64,000 bases of DNA from Casp-alpha2 sp036337015 (lineage in GTDB: Bacteria; Pseudomonadota; Alphaproteobacteria; Rhodospirillales; Casp-alpha2), in the NCBI GenBank assembly GCA_036337015.1, contig JAYZEZ010000005.1, positions 186,001 through 250,000 of the forward strand, given 5' to 3'. The notes under the pieces were generated by a model, which did no database searches, was not told the origin of the DNA, and saw only the letters and a program-made list of their open reading frames with translations. Every line of letters begins with the position of its first letter. The stretch's first letter is position 1. Below, piece by piece: positions 9,400 through 18,261 of the stretch. A program made the position numbers and the translations under genes.

Positions 9400-9608
9400 A
9401 AAATTTTTTTCCTGAGATTAATTACTAAATAAGTTCAATTATTTTAACGATACCAATACAATAAACAGACATTTAAATACTATCAGTATTACATGACTTA
9501 AAATACTATAGGTTTTAAATACGTGCGTAATGAAACAAATACGTTTTATGATGTGTTAAAGTGACAGCTACATTAGATTAAGTTATTGGATAGATAAGGG
9601 GATTGTAT

Positions 9609-10718
9609 ATGGACACCAAAGCTGCCGTTGCATTTAAGGCTGGACAGCCTTTAAGTATTGAGACTGTTCAACTTGAAGGGCCAAAAGAAGGTGAGTGCTT
9701 AATTGAGATTAAAGCAACAGGCGTTTGTCATACTGACGAATTTACTCTTTCAGGAAAAGATCCGGAAGGATTATTCCCGGCAATACTTGGTCATGAAGGA
9801 GCTGGTATTGTTGTAGAAGTTGGCGCTGGTGTTAAGAGTCTCAAAACTGGAGATCACGTGATTCCACTCTATACACCAGAATGTAGGAATTGTGAATATT
9901 GCAACTCTGGGAAAACAAACCTGTGCCAGGCAATACGTGAAACCCAGGGCCAAGGTTTAATGCCAGATGGCACGTCAAGGTTCTCTTTAGGTAAAGAAGA
10001 ATTGTTCCATTATATGGGAACCTCTACATTTTCTAATTACACGGTAGTGCCAGAGATCGCTCTTGCTAAAATTCGCAAAGATGCCCCCTTCGATAAGGTT
10101 TGCTATATTGGCTGTGGAGTAACCACAGGTATTGGAGCCGTTATCAATACTGCAAAAGTCAAAGCTGGTGACAATGTAGTAATTTTTGGCCTTGGGGGAA
10201 TTGGCTTAAATGTAGTTCAAGGAGCAAGATTAGTTGGAGCTAACATGATTGTCGGCGTTGATACCAATCCCAAACGTAAAGACTTAGCCAAAAAGTTCGG
10301 TATGACTGATTTTGTCAATCCACAAGAAGTTGAAGGCGACTTAGTCCCTTTCCTTGTTGATTTAACCGGAGGTGGAGCCGATCACTCCTTTGAATGTATT
10401 GGTAATGTTGAAGTAATGCGCCAAGCTTTAGAAAGCTGCCACAAGGGTTGGGGAGAAAGTACCATTATTGGTGTTGCTGGAGCTGGGCAAGAAATTTCCA
10501 CTCGACCATTTCAACTTGTCACAGGAAGGGTCTGGCGTGGAACTGCCTTCGGTGGAGCTAAGGGACGAACTGATGTCCCTAAAATCGTTGACTGGTATAT
10601 GGATGGTAAGATTAACATCGACGACCTTATAACTCATACAATGCCATTAGAAGATATCAATGAAGCATTCGACTTAATGCATGCTGGAGAGAGCATAAGA
10701 AGTGTCATTCAGTTCTAA
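9609..10718 (+). CDS. frmA: S-(hydroxymethyl)glutathione dehydrogenase / class III alcohol dehydrogenase
   Basis: A 369-residue zinc-dependent dehydrogenase that oxidises the glutathione-formaldehyde adduct with NAD. Catalytic-zinc ligands C40 and H62 and structural-zinc cysteines C92, C95, C98 and C106 are all present, followed by the Rossmann GLGGIGLN motif. ATG 9609 is chosen because it gives the family N-terminus MDTKAAVAF and has AAGGGGA upstream; a TTG six nt earlier is in frame but worse placed. No S-formylglutathione hydrolase (fghA) is adjacent, which is a little unusual. Confidence 0.93.
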   Translation: MDTKAAVAFKAGQPLSIETVQLEGPKEGECLIEIKATGVCHTDEFTLSGKDPEGLFPAILGHEGAGIVVEVGAGVKSLKTGDHVIPLYTPECRNCEYCNSGKTNLCQAIRETQGQGLMPDGTSRFSLGKEELFHYMGTSTFSNYTVVPEIALAKIRKDAPFDKVCYIGCGVTTGIGAVINTAKVKAGDNVVIFGLGGIGLNVVQGARLVGANMIVGVDTNPKRKDLAKKFGMTDFVNPQEVEGDLVPFLVDLTGGGADHSFECIGNVEVMRQALESCHKGWGESTIIGVAGAGQEISTRPFQLVTGRVWRGTAFGGAKGRTDVPKIVDWYMDGKINIDDLITHTMPLEDINEAFDLMHAGESIRSVIQF

Positions 10719-10828
10719 ATATTATAGCCAAAATAACAGTCTTCTCTTACTAAGAAAGTAGCTTTTAGATTTTAACTAAATGTTTGTTCTTTTATTAAGT
10801 TCTAAAGAAGAAATTGAGGAGAGGTTTT

Positions 10829-11875
10829 TTGCTTTTACCAACATCCACTATTTTCAAGAGTAACAACTTCTCTCTTGAGAAAGGTGGTAAGATAAATGAT
10901 CTTGAAATTGCGTATGAAACATATGGTACTCTTAATAAGGATGGAAATAACGGTATTCTCATTTGTCACGGTTATACTAACAACCAGCACGCTGCTGGTG
11001 ACAAACATGGTTGGTTTTCTGGGATTATAGGACCAGGAAAAGCTATAGATACAAATTACTATTATATAATTACGGCAAATATGCTTGGCTCAACTTATGG
11101 CAGCACTGGCCCCGCTAGCATCAACCCAACTAGTGGAATGCCTTATGGCTTATCTTTTCCTGATATCACTATAGGTGACATGGTTAATACACAAATACGC
11201 TTATTAGACCACTTAGGCGTAAAGCAATTGATAGCAGTTATCGGTAATTCATTCGGTGGTCATCTGGCATTTCAGTGGGGGGTTTCGTGCTCGGAGCGAA
11301 TAAAGTCAGTTATCTCGATCGTCAGTGCGCCAATGGGAAATGGAGATCAAAGTTCAGTTGATTATCTCGTTAATCGTTTCAGCAAATGCGCAGAATGGAA
11401 TAATGGTCAGTACTACAATCATAAAAATAATTCCTGTATTTTCGACGAATTAGTAAAGTATAGAATTGATACACTTAAAAGATATGGATATCATAATAAA
11501 ATTCAAAAGGACTTAGGTAACAACTTAAATAATAATAGCCAAAACTTGACTAATATAGCGAAGTCCTGGGCAGAAAAATTTGACGTTAATTCTCTAATTG
11601 TATTACGCAAAGCTTCTATTCAATTTGACATACGCCCTATGATCTCCAACATTCAAGTACCACTGCTATATGTACTTTCACGGACAGACAGAGTATTCCC
11701 ATCGTCTGTGGCTAAAAAAACAATGGAGATGTTCAAAGAATCCGGAATTGATGCGTGTTATTTTGAGATTGACAGTGACAATGGACATCGTGCGCCGTCC
11801 GTGGATTGGCATAAGTGGGCAGATGAATTAAAAGAATTTATAGAGCAACAAAAATTACTTGCTTTAAAGACTTAA
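10829..11875 (+). CDS. MetX-like homoserine O-acyltransferase / alpha-beta hydrolase
   Basis: A 348-residue alpha/beta-hydrolase close to homoserine O-acetyltransferase. It has the MetX signature around residues 77-120 (ITANMLG, YGSTGPASINP, PDITIGDMVN), nucleophile S141 in GNSFGGHLAFQW, an Asp in SRTDRVFP and a His in DNGHRAP. The nucleophile elbow (GNSFGG) differs from the usual GGSMGG, so the acyl acceptor may not be homoserine. TTG 10829 is chosen because an AGGAGAGG ribosome site lies just upstream; the TTG at 10814 would place that site inside the gene. No metY, metW or other methionine gene is next to it. Confidence 0.75.
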   Translation: MLLPTSTIFKSNNFSLEKGGKINDLEIAYETYGTLNKDGNNGILICHGYTNNQHAAGDKHGWFSGIIGPGKAIDTNYYYIITANMLGSTYGSTGPASINPTSGMPYGLSFPDITIGDMVNTQIRLLDHLGVKQLIAVIGNSFGGHLAFQWGVSCSERIKSVISIVSAPMGNGDQSSVDYLVNRFSKCAEWNNGQYYNHKNNSCIFDELVKYRIDTLKRYGYHNKIQKDLGNNLNNNSQNLTNIAKSWAEKFDVNSLIVLRKASIQFDIRPMISNIQVPLLYVLSRTDRVFPSSVAKKTMEMFKESGIDACYFEIDSDNGHRAPSVDWHKWADELKEFIEQQKLLALKT

Positions 11876-11971
11876 CTTAACAGAACAATTTACCTTTTAT
11901 TTAATGGCTGGAATTCAGAACACTAAAATTAAATACTAGATAAAGTTTGAGTAATCAGGAGAGACCATTTC

Positions 11972-13030
11972 GTGGCAAAAAAAACAGCTTTAATTACAGG
12001 CGTTACAGGACAGGATGGTGCCCTACTTGCAGAGTTTCTACTTAACAAAGGCTATGAGGTACATGGTGTAAAACGTCGCTCTTCATCATTCAATACTGGA
12101 CGTATTGACCATCTATACGCCGACCCACACCAAAAAGGCGTATCATTTCATCTACATTTTGGTGATATGACAGATGCAACTAATTTAATTCGCATCGTTC
12201 AAGAAACTCAACCTGACGAAATATATAATCTTGCCGCCCAAAGTCATGTACACGTCAGTTTTGAAACTGCAGAATACACTGCTAATTCAGATGCTTTAGG
12301 TCCACTTCGTCTTTTAGAAGCTATTCGTATTTTAAAATTGGAGGAAAAAACAAAATTTTACCAAGCTTCCACTTCTGAGTTATACGGAAATTCGCCACCG
12401 CCACAAAATGAACAAACGCCATTTTCTCCCCGAAGCCCATATGCCTCTGCTAAATTATTTGCATATTCAATTACGGATAACTACCGCGAGGCTTATAATA
12501 TATTTGCTTGTAATGGAATACTATTCAACCACGAAGGACCAACCAGAGGTGAAACCTTCGTCACTCGTAAAATCACACGTGCCGCAGCAGCGATTAAACT
12601 GCAACGCCAAAAATTACTTTATTTAGGTAATCTTGATGCAGCCCGAGATTGGGGGGATGCCAGGGATTTTGTTGAAGGTATGTGGTTAATAATGCAACAA
12701 AAAAAAGCAGAAAATTTTGTACTGGCAACAGGAAAAAGCCATACAGTAAGAGAATTTGCTGAAAAAGCATTTGCTTCTTTAGACATTGCCATAGAATGGA
12801 TTGGCTCAGGCATAAACGAAAAGGGTATAAATAAATCAACTGGCAAAACTATCATCCAGATAGATCCACGTTATTTTAGACCAACTGAAGTTGATTACCT
12901 ATGTGGCGATGCTTCAAAGGCTAGAAAAAAACTTGGCTGGAAGCCTAAGATTTCCTTTAAGCAACTTGTAACAGACATGGTTTCTTCAGATTTTGAATTT
13001 TATAAAAACCAGCAAAATGCAATTACATAA
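11972..13030 (+). CDS. gmd: GDP-mannose 4,6-dehydratase
   Basis: A 352-residue extended SDR enzyme converting GDP-mannose to GDP-4-keto-6-deoxymannose. The N-terminal GVTGQDGALLAE nucleotide motif, the STSELYG catalytic Thr/Ser-Glu stretch, the YASAK Tyr-Lys pair and the GETFVTRKITRA substrate motif are all present. It starts at GTG with a CAGGAGA ribosome site. The last 14 nt overlap the next gene, fcl, completing the two-step GDP-fucose pathway. The fucose acceptor gene is not in this window. Confidence 0.95.
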   Translation: MAKKTALITGVTGQDGALLAEFLLNKGYEVHGVKRRSSSFNTGRIDHLYADPHQKGVSFHLHFGDMTDATNLIRIVQETQPDEIYNLAAQSHVHVSFETAEYTANSDALGPLRLLEAIRILKLEEKTKFYQASTSELYGNSPPPQNEQTPFSPRSPYASAKLFAYSITDNYREAYNIFACNGILFNHEGPTRGETFVTRKITRAAAAIKLQRQKLLYLGNLDAARDWGDARDFVEGMWLIMQQKKAENFVLATGKSHTVREFAEKAFASLDIAIEWIGSGINEKGINKSTGKTIIQIDPRYFRPTEVDYLCGDASKARKKLGWKPKISFKQLVTDMVSSDFEFYKNQQNAIT

Positions 13031-13973
13031 AAAAAAGTTTGACATAATAGGTAAGCGTATTTGGATTGCCGGACACACCGGTATGGTTGGATCAGCCCTT
13101 ATCCGACGATTAGAAGTTGAAAACTGCAAAATTTTGACTGCAAAAAGAAACGAGCTAGATCTCTGTGATCAAAATGCAGTAAATGAATGGATGGACCATT
13201 TGAAACCCGAAGTTGTCTTTTTAGCTGCTGCAACAGTCGGTGGGATTGACGCCAACAGATCAAGACCAGCTGATTTTATATACAACAATTTAAGCATTGA
13301 AACCAATATTATCCAAGCAGCATGGAAAAATAATGTCGAAAAATTAATGTTTCTTGGATCATCCTGCATATACCCAAAGCTAGCACCTCAACCAATGCGC
13401 GAAGAAGATCTTCTAGGTGGCCCACTTGAACCTACCAACCAATGGTATGCGATAGCTAAGATAGCTGGAATAATGTTATGTCAGGCCTTCCGTCGTCAGT
13501 ATGGTTGCGATTTTATTTCTGCACAACCAACCAATCTTTACGGGATTGGTGATAACTTTGACTTGCAATCCTCCCATGTTCTTCCAGCACTTATGGCTAA
13601 GGCACATCAAGCTAAGATAAATGGTGATAAAACCATAAAAGTCTGGGGAAGCGGGAAACCAAAACGTGAGTTTCTTTTTGTTGATGATTTAGCAGATGCT
13701 TTAGTACACCTAGTAAAATTTTATTCAGATGAGATTCAAATTAATGTTGGTACAGGCAAGGATATATCGATACGAGAAACTGCAAAACTAATGTGTAAAA
13801 TAGTAGGGTTTAAGGGAAACCTTGAATTTGATAATTCTATGCCGGATGGATCACCACGAAAACTCCTAAATGTTGATCGTCTAACAAAATTGGGGTGGGA
13901 GGCAAAAACATCATTAAATGATGGTCTTAAAAAGACTTATAAATGGTATCTTAAAAATCAAGTTAAGAAATAA
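13017..13973 (+). CDS. fcl: GDP-L-fucose synthase
   Basis: A 318-residue SDR epimerase/reductase that turns GDP-4-keto-6-deoxymannose into GDP-L-fucose with NADPH. It has the GHTGMVGSAL nucleotide motif, an LAAATVGGIDAN segment, LGSSCIYP with catalytic Ser and Cys, and the Tyr/Lys pair in WYAIAK. ATG 13017 is taken as the start. It lies within the end of gmd (14-nt overlap), implying translational coupling; an upstream TTG would extend the overlap with no family support. Confidence 0.93.
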   Translation: MQLHKKKFDIIGKRIWIAGHTGMVGSALIRRLEVENCKILTAKRNELDLCDQNAVNEWMDHLKPEVVFLAAATVGGIDANRSRPADFIYNNLSIETNIIQAAWKNNVEKLMFLGSSCIYPKLAPQPMREEDLLGGPLEPTNQWYAIAKIAGIMLCQAFRRQYGCDFISAQPTNLYGIGDNFDLQSSHVLPALMAKAHQAKINGDKTIKVWGSGKPKREFLFVDDLADALVHLVKFYSDEIQINVGTGKDISIRETAKLMCKIVGFKGNLEFDNSMPDGSPRKLLNVDRLTKLGWEAKTSLNDGLKKTYKWYLKNQVKK

Positions 13974-14035
13974 AAGTCTGATAACAAATTTATAAGTTTG
14001 AAGCTCTACATAACGATATATTAACGGATAGAAAT

Positions 14036-14641
14036 ATGTTTTATAAAATTGGCGAGCCACATGGACTGTCAAAAGATCCCTTTAAAAGTTGTGTTTTACC
14101 CCGCCCTATTGGTTGGATTTCTACTATAAGCGATAGTGGAATAATTAATCTAGCACCTTACAGCTTTTTTAATGCGCTAGCAGCAGAGCCACCAATGGTG
14201 ATGTTTTCTTCTAATGGCAAACAACCTTCTGGCCCTAAGGACACCATAATTAATGCTGAAGCTACAGGCGAATTTGTCTGTTCAATGGCAACATGGGAAT
14301 TACGAAATTCCATGAATCTTACAAGTGCACCAGAACCACCAGAGATCAATGAATTCAGGCTTGCTAGTCTTTCAACTGAGGCATCTAAGCTAGTTAAACC
14401 GCCACGTGTCAAAGAATCGCCCATACATTTAGAATGTCTTTATCATTCAACTGTGGAATTACCCTGTAATATTGAAGGTGGTAGAAATGCAGTTTGCATT
14501 GGTCGAGTTATAGGCATCCAGATCCGTGACGAATTCCTTATTGATGGGAAAATAGATATTAAACGTATTCGACCAATTGCCCGATTGGGTTATAAAGATT
14601 ATACGGTTGTAGATGAAATTTTTTCCTTAAATTTTTCTTAG
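14036..14641 (+). CDS. Flavin reductase-like FMN-binding protein
   Basis: A 201-residue split-barrel protein of the flavin reductase-like (DIM6/NTAB) family. It shows the RPIGWISTISDSGIINLAPYSFF stretch that typifies FMN-binding members, a PPMVMFSS strand and a late GRVIGI segment. Such proteins reduce FMN or act as flavin-dependent oxidoreductases of aromatic or sulfur compounds; the substrate is unknown. A GGATAG ribosome site precedes the ATG. It is convergent with the thioesterase gene on the other strand. Confidence 0.83.
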   Translation: MFYKIGEPHGLSKDPFKSCVLPRPIGWISTISDSGIINLAPYSFFNALAAEPPMVMFSSNGKQPSGPKDTIINAEATGEFVCSMATWELRNSMNLTSAPEPPEINEFRLASLSTEASKLVKPPRVKESPIHLECLYHSTVELPCNIEGGRNAVCIGRVIGIQIRDEFLIDGKIDIKRIRPIARLGYKDYTVVDEIFSLNFS

Positions 14642-14713
14642 ATGTAAATTTTATAATATTAAAAATCTTAAGATTTACTTTTCATTAATCTGGATTGGAA
14701 AAACATCCACATA

Positions 14714-15157
14714 TCAGCCAGTTAATTCTCTCTCTAGGGCGACACGTAAATTTTCAGGAATAGCTATAGACTTTCTTGTCGAAGGGTCAAAGAAAACATT
14801 AACACTGCTAGCAGTTGCTACATTTATTTCATCTTTGAATAATCCATATCCAGTAGTGATAGATTTGGTACCGACTTTCAACAGGCAAGCTCCAACGTCA
14901 ATTTTTCCAGGGAAGTGCAACTCCCTACGGTAATCAATGTGTAGATTAGCAAGTAGATAATTAACATGATCACCTTTTATATTTACAATTTTATCAATGA
15001 ATTCGACACGTGCTTGTTCAACATAAGCAGCGTAAGAAACATTATTAATATGTCCCAAGCTGTCCTGATCGGAAAACCGTAAGCTAACAGAAGTCCAATG
15101 TCTTAATTTTTTACTATCAGTAAGGTCAACAACATTATCTTCAAATTTAATGCTCAC
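14714..15157 (-). CDS. Acyl-CoA thioesterase, 4HBT hotdog-fold
   Basis: A 147-residue hotdog-fold thioesterase of the 4-hydroxybenzoyl-CoA thioesterase type. The active-site region RFSDQDSLGHINNVSY carries the expected Asp and His and is followed by the ARVEF helix. It starts at GTG, which overlaps the stop of the upstream CoA-transferase gene (a GTGA overlap of 4 nt), so the two are co-translated and probably act on the same acyl-CoA pathway. The substrate is unknown. Confidence 0.85.
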   Translation of the reverse strand: MSIKFEDNVVDLTDSKKLRHWTSVSLRFSDQDSLGHINNVSYAAYVEQARVEFIDKIVNIKGDHVNYLLANLHIDYRRELHFPGKIDVGACLLKVGTKSITTGYGLFKDEINVATASSVNVFFDPSTRKSIAIPENLRVALERELTG

Positions 15158-16341
15158 AAAATTTCTCGCTTAAATAAGTCATTAATTTCATCCGCTTGAA
15201 AACCAAATTCAGCTAAGACTTCTTTTGTATGTTGTCCTCTTTTTGGTGTCGCTACACCAGTTTTTGGCTCAAAATTATTCATTCGCACTGCTTGTCCGAG
15301 TACATTAAATGAACCTAATTCAGGATGCACAACTGGATGTTCCATATTGATATGTTTTACTTGTGGATCATTAAACATTTGATCAATGGTATAAATTGGA
15401 CCACAAGGGATGCCGGCCTCGTTAAATTTTTTAATTAAGTCAGCACTCTTTTCAAGACATGTGCATTTTTCAATTTCAGCATTAACTGCATCGCGATTTT
15501 CTGATCTTTTAGGTCCCGTTGAAAATTCCTCCTTATCCGCCATCTGGGGCATTCCTAATACCTTACAAAGACGTTCCCATATCGCATCACCTGTAGCAGC
15601 AATATTAATATGCCCATCTGAAGTCTTAAATACCCCGGTCGGAATTGAAGTCGGATGATTATTACCTGCTTGTTGTGCGACTTCTCCCTTCATCAACCAG
15701 CGGGCAGCTTGAAAATCAAGCATTGAAATTTGTGCTGCTAACAAGGATGTTTGTACCCATTGGCCTTCTCCAGATTTCTCACAATCCAACAATGCTACCA
15801 TTGTACCTATTGCTGCATACAAGCCCGCTGTTAAATCAGCTATTGGAATTCCGGTTCGTACAGGACCTTGGCCAGGCAAGCCAGTTATTGACATGACACC
15901 ACCCATACCTTGAGCAATCTGGTCAAAACCCGGTCTATTGGCGTAGGGTCCATCTTGGCCAAAACCTGAAATACTTGTCAGAACAATTGCTGGGTTAACT
16001 TTTTTAAGAGCATAGTAATCGATACCCAATCTCTTAAGGACACCAGGACGAAAGTTTTCAACTACCACGTCTGCTTTTTTCACTAACCGCAAAAAAACTG
16101 ACACACCGTCTTCTTCCTTCATGTTGATAGTAATGCCGCGCTTATTGCGATGAATATTCTGGTAATCCGGTCCATCACGAACTCCACCCATACCCTTAGA
16201 TGCGTCGATATTTTCAGGTGCCTCTATTTTAATAACATTAGCACCCCAGTCAGAAAACTGCCGTACGGCAGTTGGACCAGAACGGACACGGGTAAGGTCT
16301 AATACAGTAAACCTAGAAAGTGGGCCTTTATGTATAGTCAT
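15154..16341 (-). CDS. Family III CoA-transferase (CaiB/BaiF)
   Basis: A 395-residue class III CoA-transferase. The N-terminal LDLTRVRSGPTAVRQFSDWGA stretch, the ENFRPGVLKRLGID motif, SISGFGQDGPYA, and the catalytic Asp in GIPIADLTAGLYA are all present. These enzymes move CoA between carboxylic acids (carnitine, formate/oxalate, mesaconate and others). The partner acids cannot be told from sequence. It is followed by a coupled thioesterase, which fits a small acid catabolic unit. Confidence 0.9.
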   Translation of the reverse strand: MTIHKGPLSRFTVLDLTRVRSGPTAVRQFSDWGANVIKIEAPENIDASKGMGGVRDGPDYQNIHRNKRGITINMKEEDGVSVFLRLVKKADVVVENFRPGVLKRLGIDYYALKKVNPAIVLTSISGFGQDGPYANRPGFDQIAQGMGGVMSITGLPGQGPVRTGIPIADLTAGLYAAIGTMVALLDCEKSGEGQWVQTSLLAAQISMLDFQAARWLMKGEVAQQAGNNHPTSIPTGVFKTSDGHINIAATGDAIWERLCKVLGMPQMADKEEFSTGPKRSENRDAVNAEIEKCTCLEKSADLIKKFNEAGIPCGPIYTIDQMFNDPQVKHINMEHPVVHPELGSFNVLGQAVRMNNFEPKTGVATPKRGQHTKEVLAEFGFQADEINDLFKREIL

Positions 16342-16440
16342 AACTGGGATTTTGTCTTAACGACTGCAAATGGTCAACTTTACTAAAACATCTATTTATT
16401 TTTGGCTTAATAATTAAGGCTTAAAAAAGTTATATCAACT

Positions 16441-17187
16441 TCATATTTTTTTACGCTTTGCAGCCCTAGCAATCTTCACTACCTTCTTTACAAGCTTTGC
16501 AGCCTTACTAATCTTTACTATCTTTTTCTTTTTTTTTATCTTTGGTACTTTAGCCGTCGCCTTCTTCACAAGTTCGGGAGCTTTTGAAACAACCTTTTTC
16601 TTTACCTTCGCTGCTTTCGCAACGGCCTTCTTATCAAGTTTCGGAGCTTTTGAAACAACCTTTTTCTTTACCTTCACTGCTTTCGCAACGGCCTTCTTAT
16701 CAAGTTTCGGAGCTTTTGAAATAACCTTTTTCTCTACCTTCGGTGCTTTCGCAGCTGCCTTCTCAGCAAGAGATTGTGCATTCTTTGCCGAAATTTGTGC
16801 ATTTTTTGCGAGCTTCTGTGCTTTCTCAGCAAGGACTTCCGCCTCAAGCTTCGCTACCTTCGCAGCTTCTAATGCTTCGAGTTTTATCTCCTCAAGCCTT
16901 ACCACTTCTAACTTTGCCAATTTTGCAAATTTTTCTGCTGCAAGCTTAGAAGCCTTGAGTTTCTTAGCGCGCATCACGAGCGCTCTCCTCTGCTGCTCTA
17001 ATCTTTTCTTTTTATCAGCAGTTTTTTTAGGAGACTTAGCCCAACCCGTTGCAATTTTCTTTTTTTCTGTAAGCCCTTTTTTAGATTTACGTGACCCATT
17101 CAAGGATTTTTTTTTCACTACAGATTTCTTACCGGTCTTTACGGCTTTGCTCTTAATCCTTCTATCCTTTAACGCAGTCTTCCTCAT
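16441..17187 (-). CDS. Lys/Ala-rich histone H1-like repeat protein
   Basis: A 248-residue, extremely basic protein. Residues 1-65 are Lys/Arg/Ser-rich; residues 66-140 are a heptad-like Ala/Lys/Glu helix (LAEKAQKLAKNAQ) that looks like a coiled coil; residues 145-215 contain a 22-residue tandem unit (SKAPKLDKKAVAKA type), and the end is poly-Lys. It resembles histone H1/HctB-like DNA-binding tails, so nucleoid binding is plausible but inferred. It has no signal peptide. It lies 129 nt downstream of the acidic protein gene on the same strand, after a strong terminator. Confidence 0.7.
   Translation of the reverse strand: MRKTALKDRRIKSKAVKTGKKSVVKKKSLNGSRKSKKGLTEKKKIATGWAKSPKKTADKKKRLEQQRRALVMRAKKLKASKLAAEKFAKLAKLEVVRLEEIKLEALEAAKVAKLEAEVLAEKAQKLAKNAQISAKNAQSLAEKAAAKAPKVEKKVISKAPKLDKKAVAKAVKVKKKVVSKAPKLDKKAVAKAAKVKKKVVSKAPELVKKATAKVPKIKKKKKIVKISKAAKLVKKVVKIARAAKRKKI
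16570..16739 (-). repeat. 66-bp tandem repeat inside the Lys-rich gene
   Basis: About 2.5 copies of a 66-bp unit start near 16570, 16636 and 16702. Copies two and three are nearly identical, differing at a few positions; the first is more diverged. The period is exactly 22 codons, so the repeat is in frame and encodes the Ala-Pro-Lys/Val-Lys-Lys units. It is coding repeat expansion, not a CRISPR array. Confidence 0.85.
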
Positions 17188-17264
17188 CTATTTTCCAATA
17201 AATAAAAAAAGCTTTTATAATGTATTTTCAAATTACATTAAAATAACAAATTTAGGTAAAAAAA

Positions 17265-17290
17265 AGAGGGCTCTGAAATTAGAGCCCTCT
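17265..17290 (-). terminator. Rho-independent terminator after the acidic protein gene
   Basis: A perfect 10-bp stem (AGAGGGCTCT with AGAGCCCTCT) and a 6-nt loop are followed on the minus strand by a run of Ts (plus-strand A-run 17258-17264). It lies 27 nt past the stop of the acidic protein gene and before the Lys-rich gene, so the two are probably separate transcripts unless read-through occurs. Confidence 0.88.
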
Positions 17291-17316
17291 AATTCTTGGG
17301 TAAATGAAATCAGGCC

Positions 17317-18261
17317 TTAGCCCATTCCATCACCGCCTCCGCTTGTATCTGGACCTTTATCGTCTGGACCATGATCATGCATACCATCCATTCCATCACC
17401 TTGAACAACGCCGTTGTCTCCAGCGGCTGTTGCTTCAGCAACTTTAGCAGCAACATCAGCTGCTTCCTGCGAAGCCATTGCTTCTTCAGCTGCGCTTGGT
17501 GGTTGTGGTTGCATTTGGCCATCAGGGTCTGGAGGAGCCATAGTGAAATCACCACCATCTTGTGGTCCTCCTTCACCTTCAGCAGGCATATCCATTTCAG
17601 GAATCATTCCGCCATCATCTCCGCCTGTATAACCACCTGCTTCTCCTTCTGCTAGAGGTGGTGGCATTTCAGGACCAGGACCATAAGGCTCGCCTGGTTC
17701 ATGATTACAACATGGATGATCATCAGCTGGGGCACCTTCTTCCCAGTTATGTGTCATCTCTTCTGGCATATCAACCGGAGGTTGTGCAGGGATGTGACCT
17801 TCACCCGCTGCGGGAAAATCTCCAGGCTCATTGATTGGATAATCTTCAGGAGGATGATAGTCATGTTCGTCAGATGTAGCTTCATTAGCTGCATCAAAAC
17901 CTGCATTTATACAAGTTCCACAATCTCCACCTTCAGTCTGGGCATCATTGAAGCCATCCTTAAAGGCATTCATGCCTTCTTCAAATTCTTGCGGAGGAAT
18001 ACCCATCTCTCCCGCAGCTTCTGCAGCTGCACCACCAAAAGCCTGCATAGCATCTCCGTAACTACCACCACCGTCGATGACAGCGTTGAATGCATCGCTA
18101 GCTGCAGTCATAATTGCTGGTCCAGGATCAAAATCAGGACCATCTTCGCCTTTTGGAGTACATTCATCAAAACCATGCGGAGGAGAATCAGGAGTAAACA
18201 TTGGTCCCTGTTCTCCGCCACCAGTTGGAAAATCTCCACCTGGAGTATAAGTAAATTCCAT
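17317..18261 (-). CDS. Acidic Gly/Pro/Asp/Met-rich hypothetical protein without arginine
   Basis: A 314-residue strongly acidic protein with no Arg and about four Lys. Residues 45-130 contain an Ala/Gly/Phe-rich segment that may fold (ASDAFNAVIDGGGSYGDAM, then GMNAFKDGFNDA), with a CGTC motif and a later CC pair. The second half is Pro/Gly/Asp/Glu/Met-rich and looks disordered; the extreme end is Gly/Asp-rich. No signal peptide or membrane helix is present. The ribosome site AAGGAAAGGA precedes the ATG. Family not recognised. The open opposite strand is a composition artefact. Confidence 0.72.
   Translation of the reverse strand: MEFTYTPGGDFPTGGGEQGPMFTPDSPPHGFDECTPKGEDGPDFDPGPAIMTAASDAFNAVIDGGGSYGDAMQAFGGAAAEAAGEMGIPPQEFEEGMNAFKDGFNDAQTEGGDCGTCINAGFDAANEATSDEHDYHPPEDYPINEPGDFPAAGEGHIPAQPPVDMPEEMTHNWEEGAPADDHPCCNHEPGEPYGPGPEMPPPLAEGEAGGYTGGDDGGMIPEMDMPAEGEGGPQDGGDFTMAPPDPDGQMQPQPPSAAEEAMASQEAADVAAKVAEATAAGDNGVVQGDGMDGMHDHGPDDKGPDTSGGGDGMG

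Noticed and set aside
16570..16739. 66-bp repeats that could suggest a CRISPR array
   Set aside because: The copies are contiguous without spacers, in frame and translate to a 22-residue unit; no cas genes are present.
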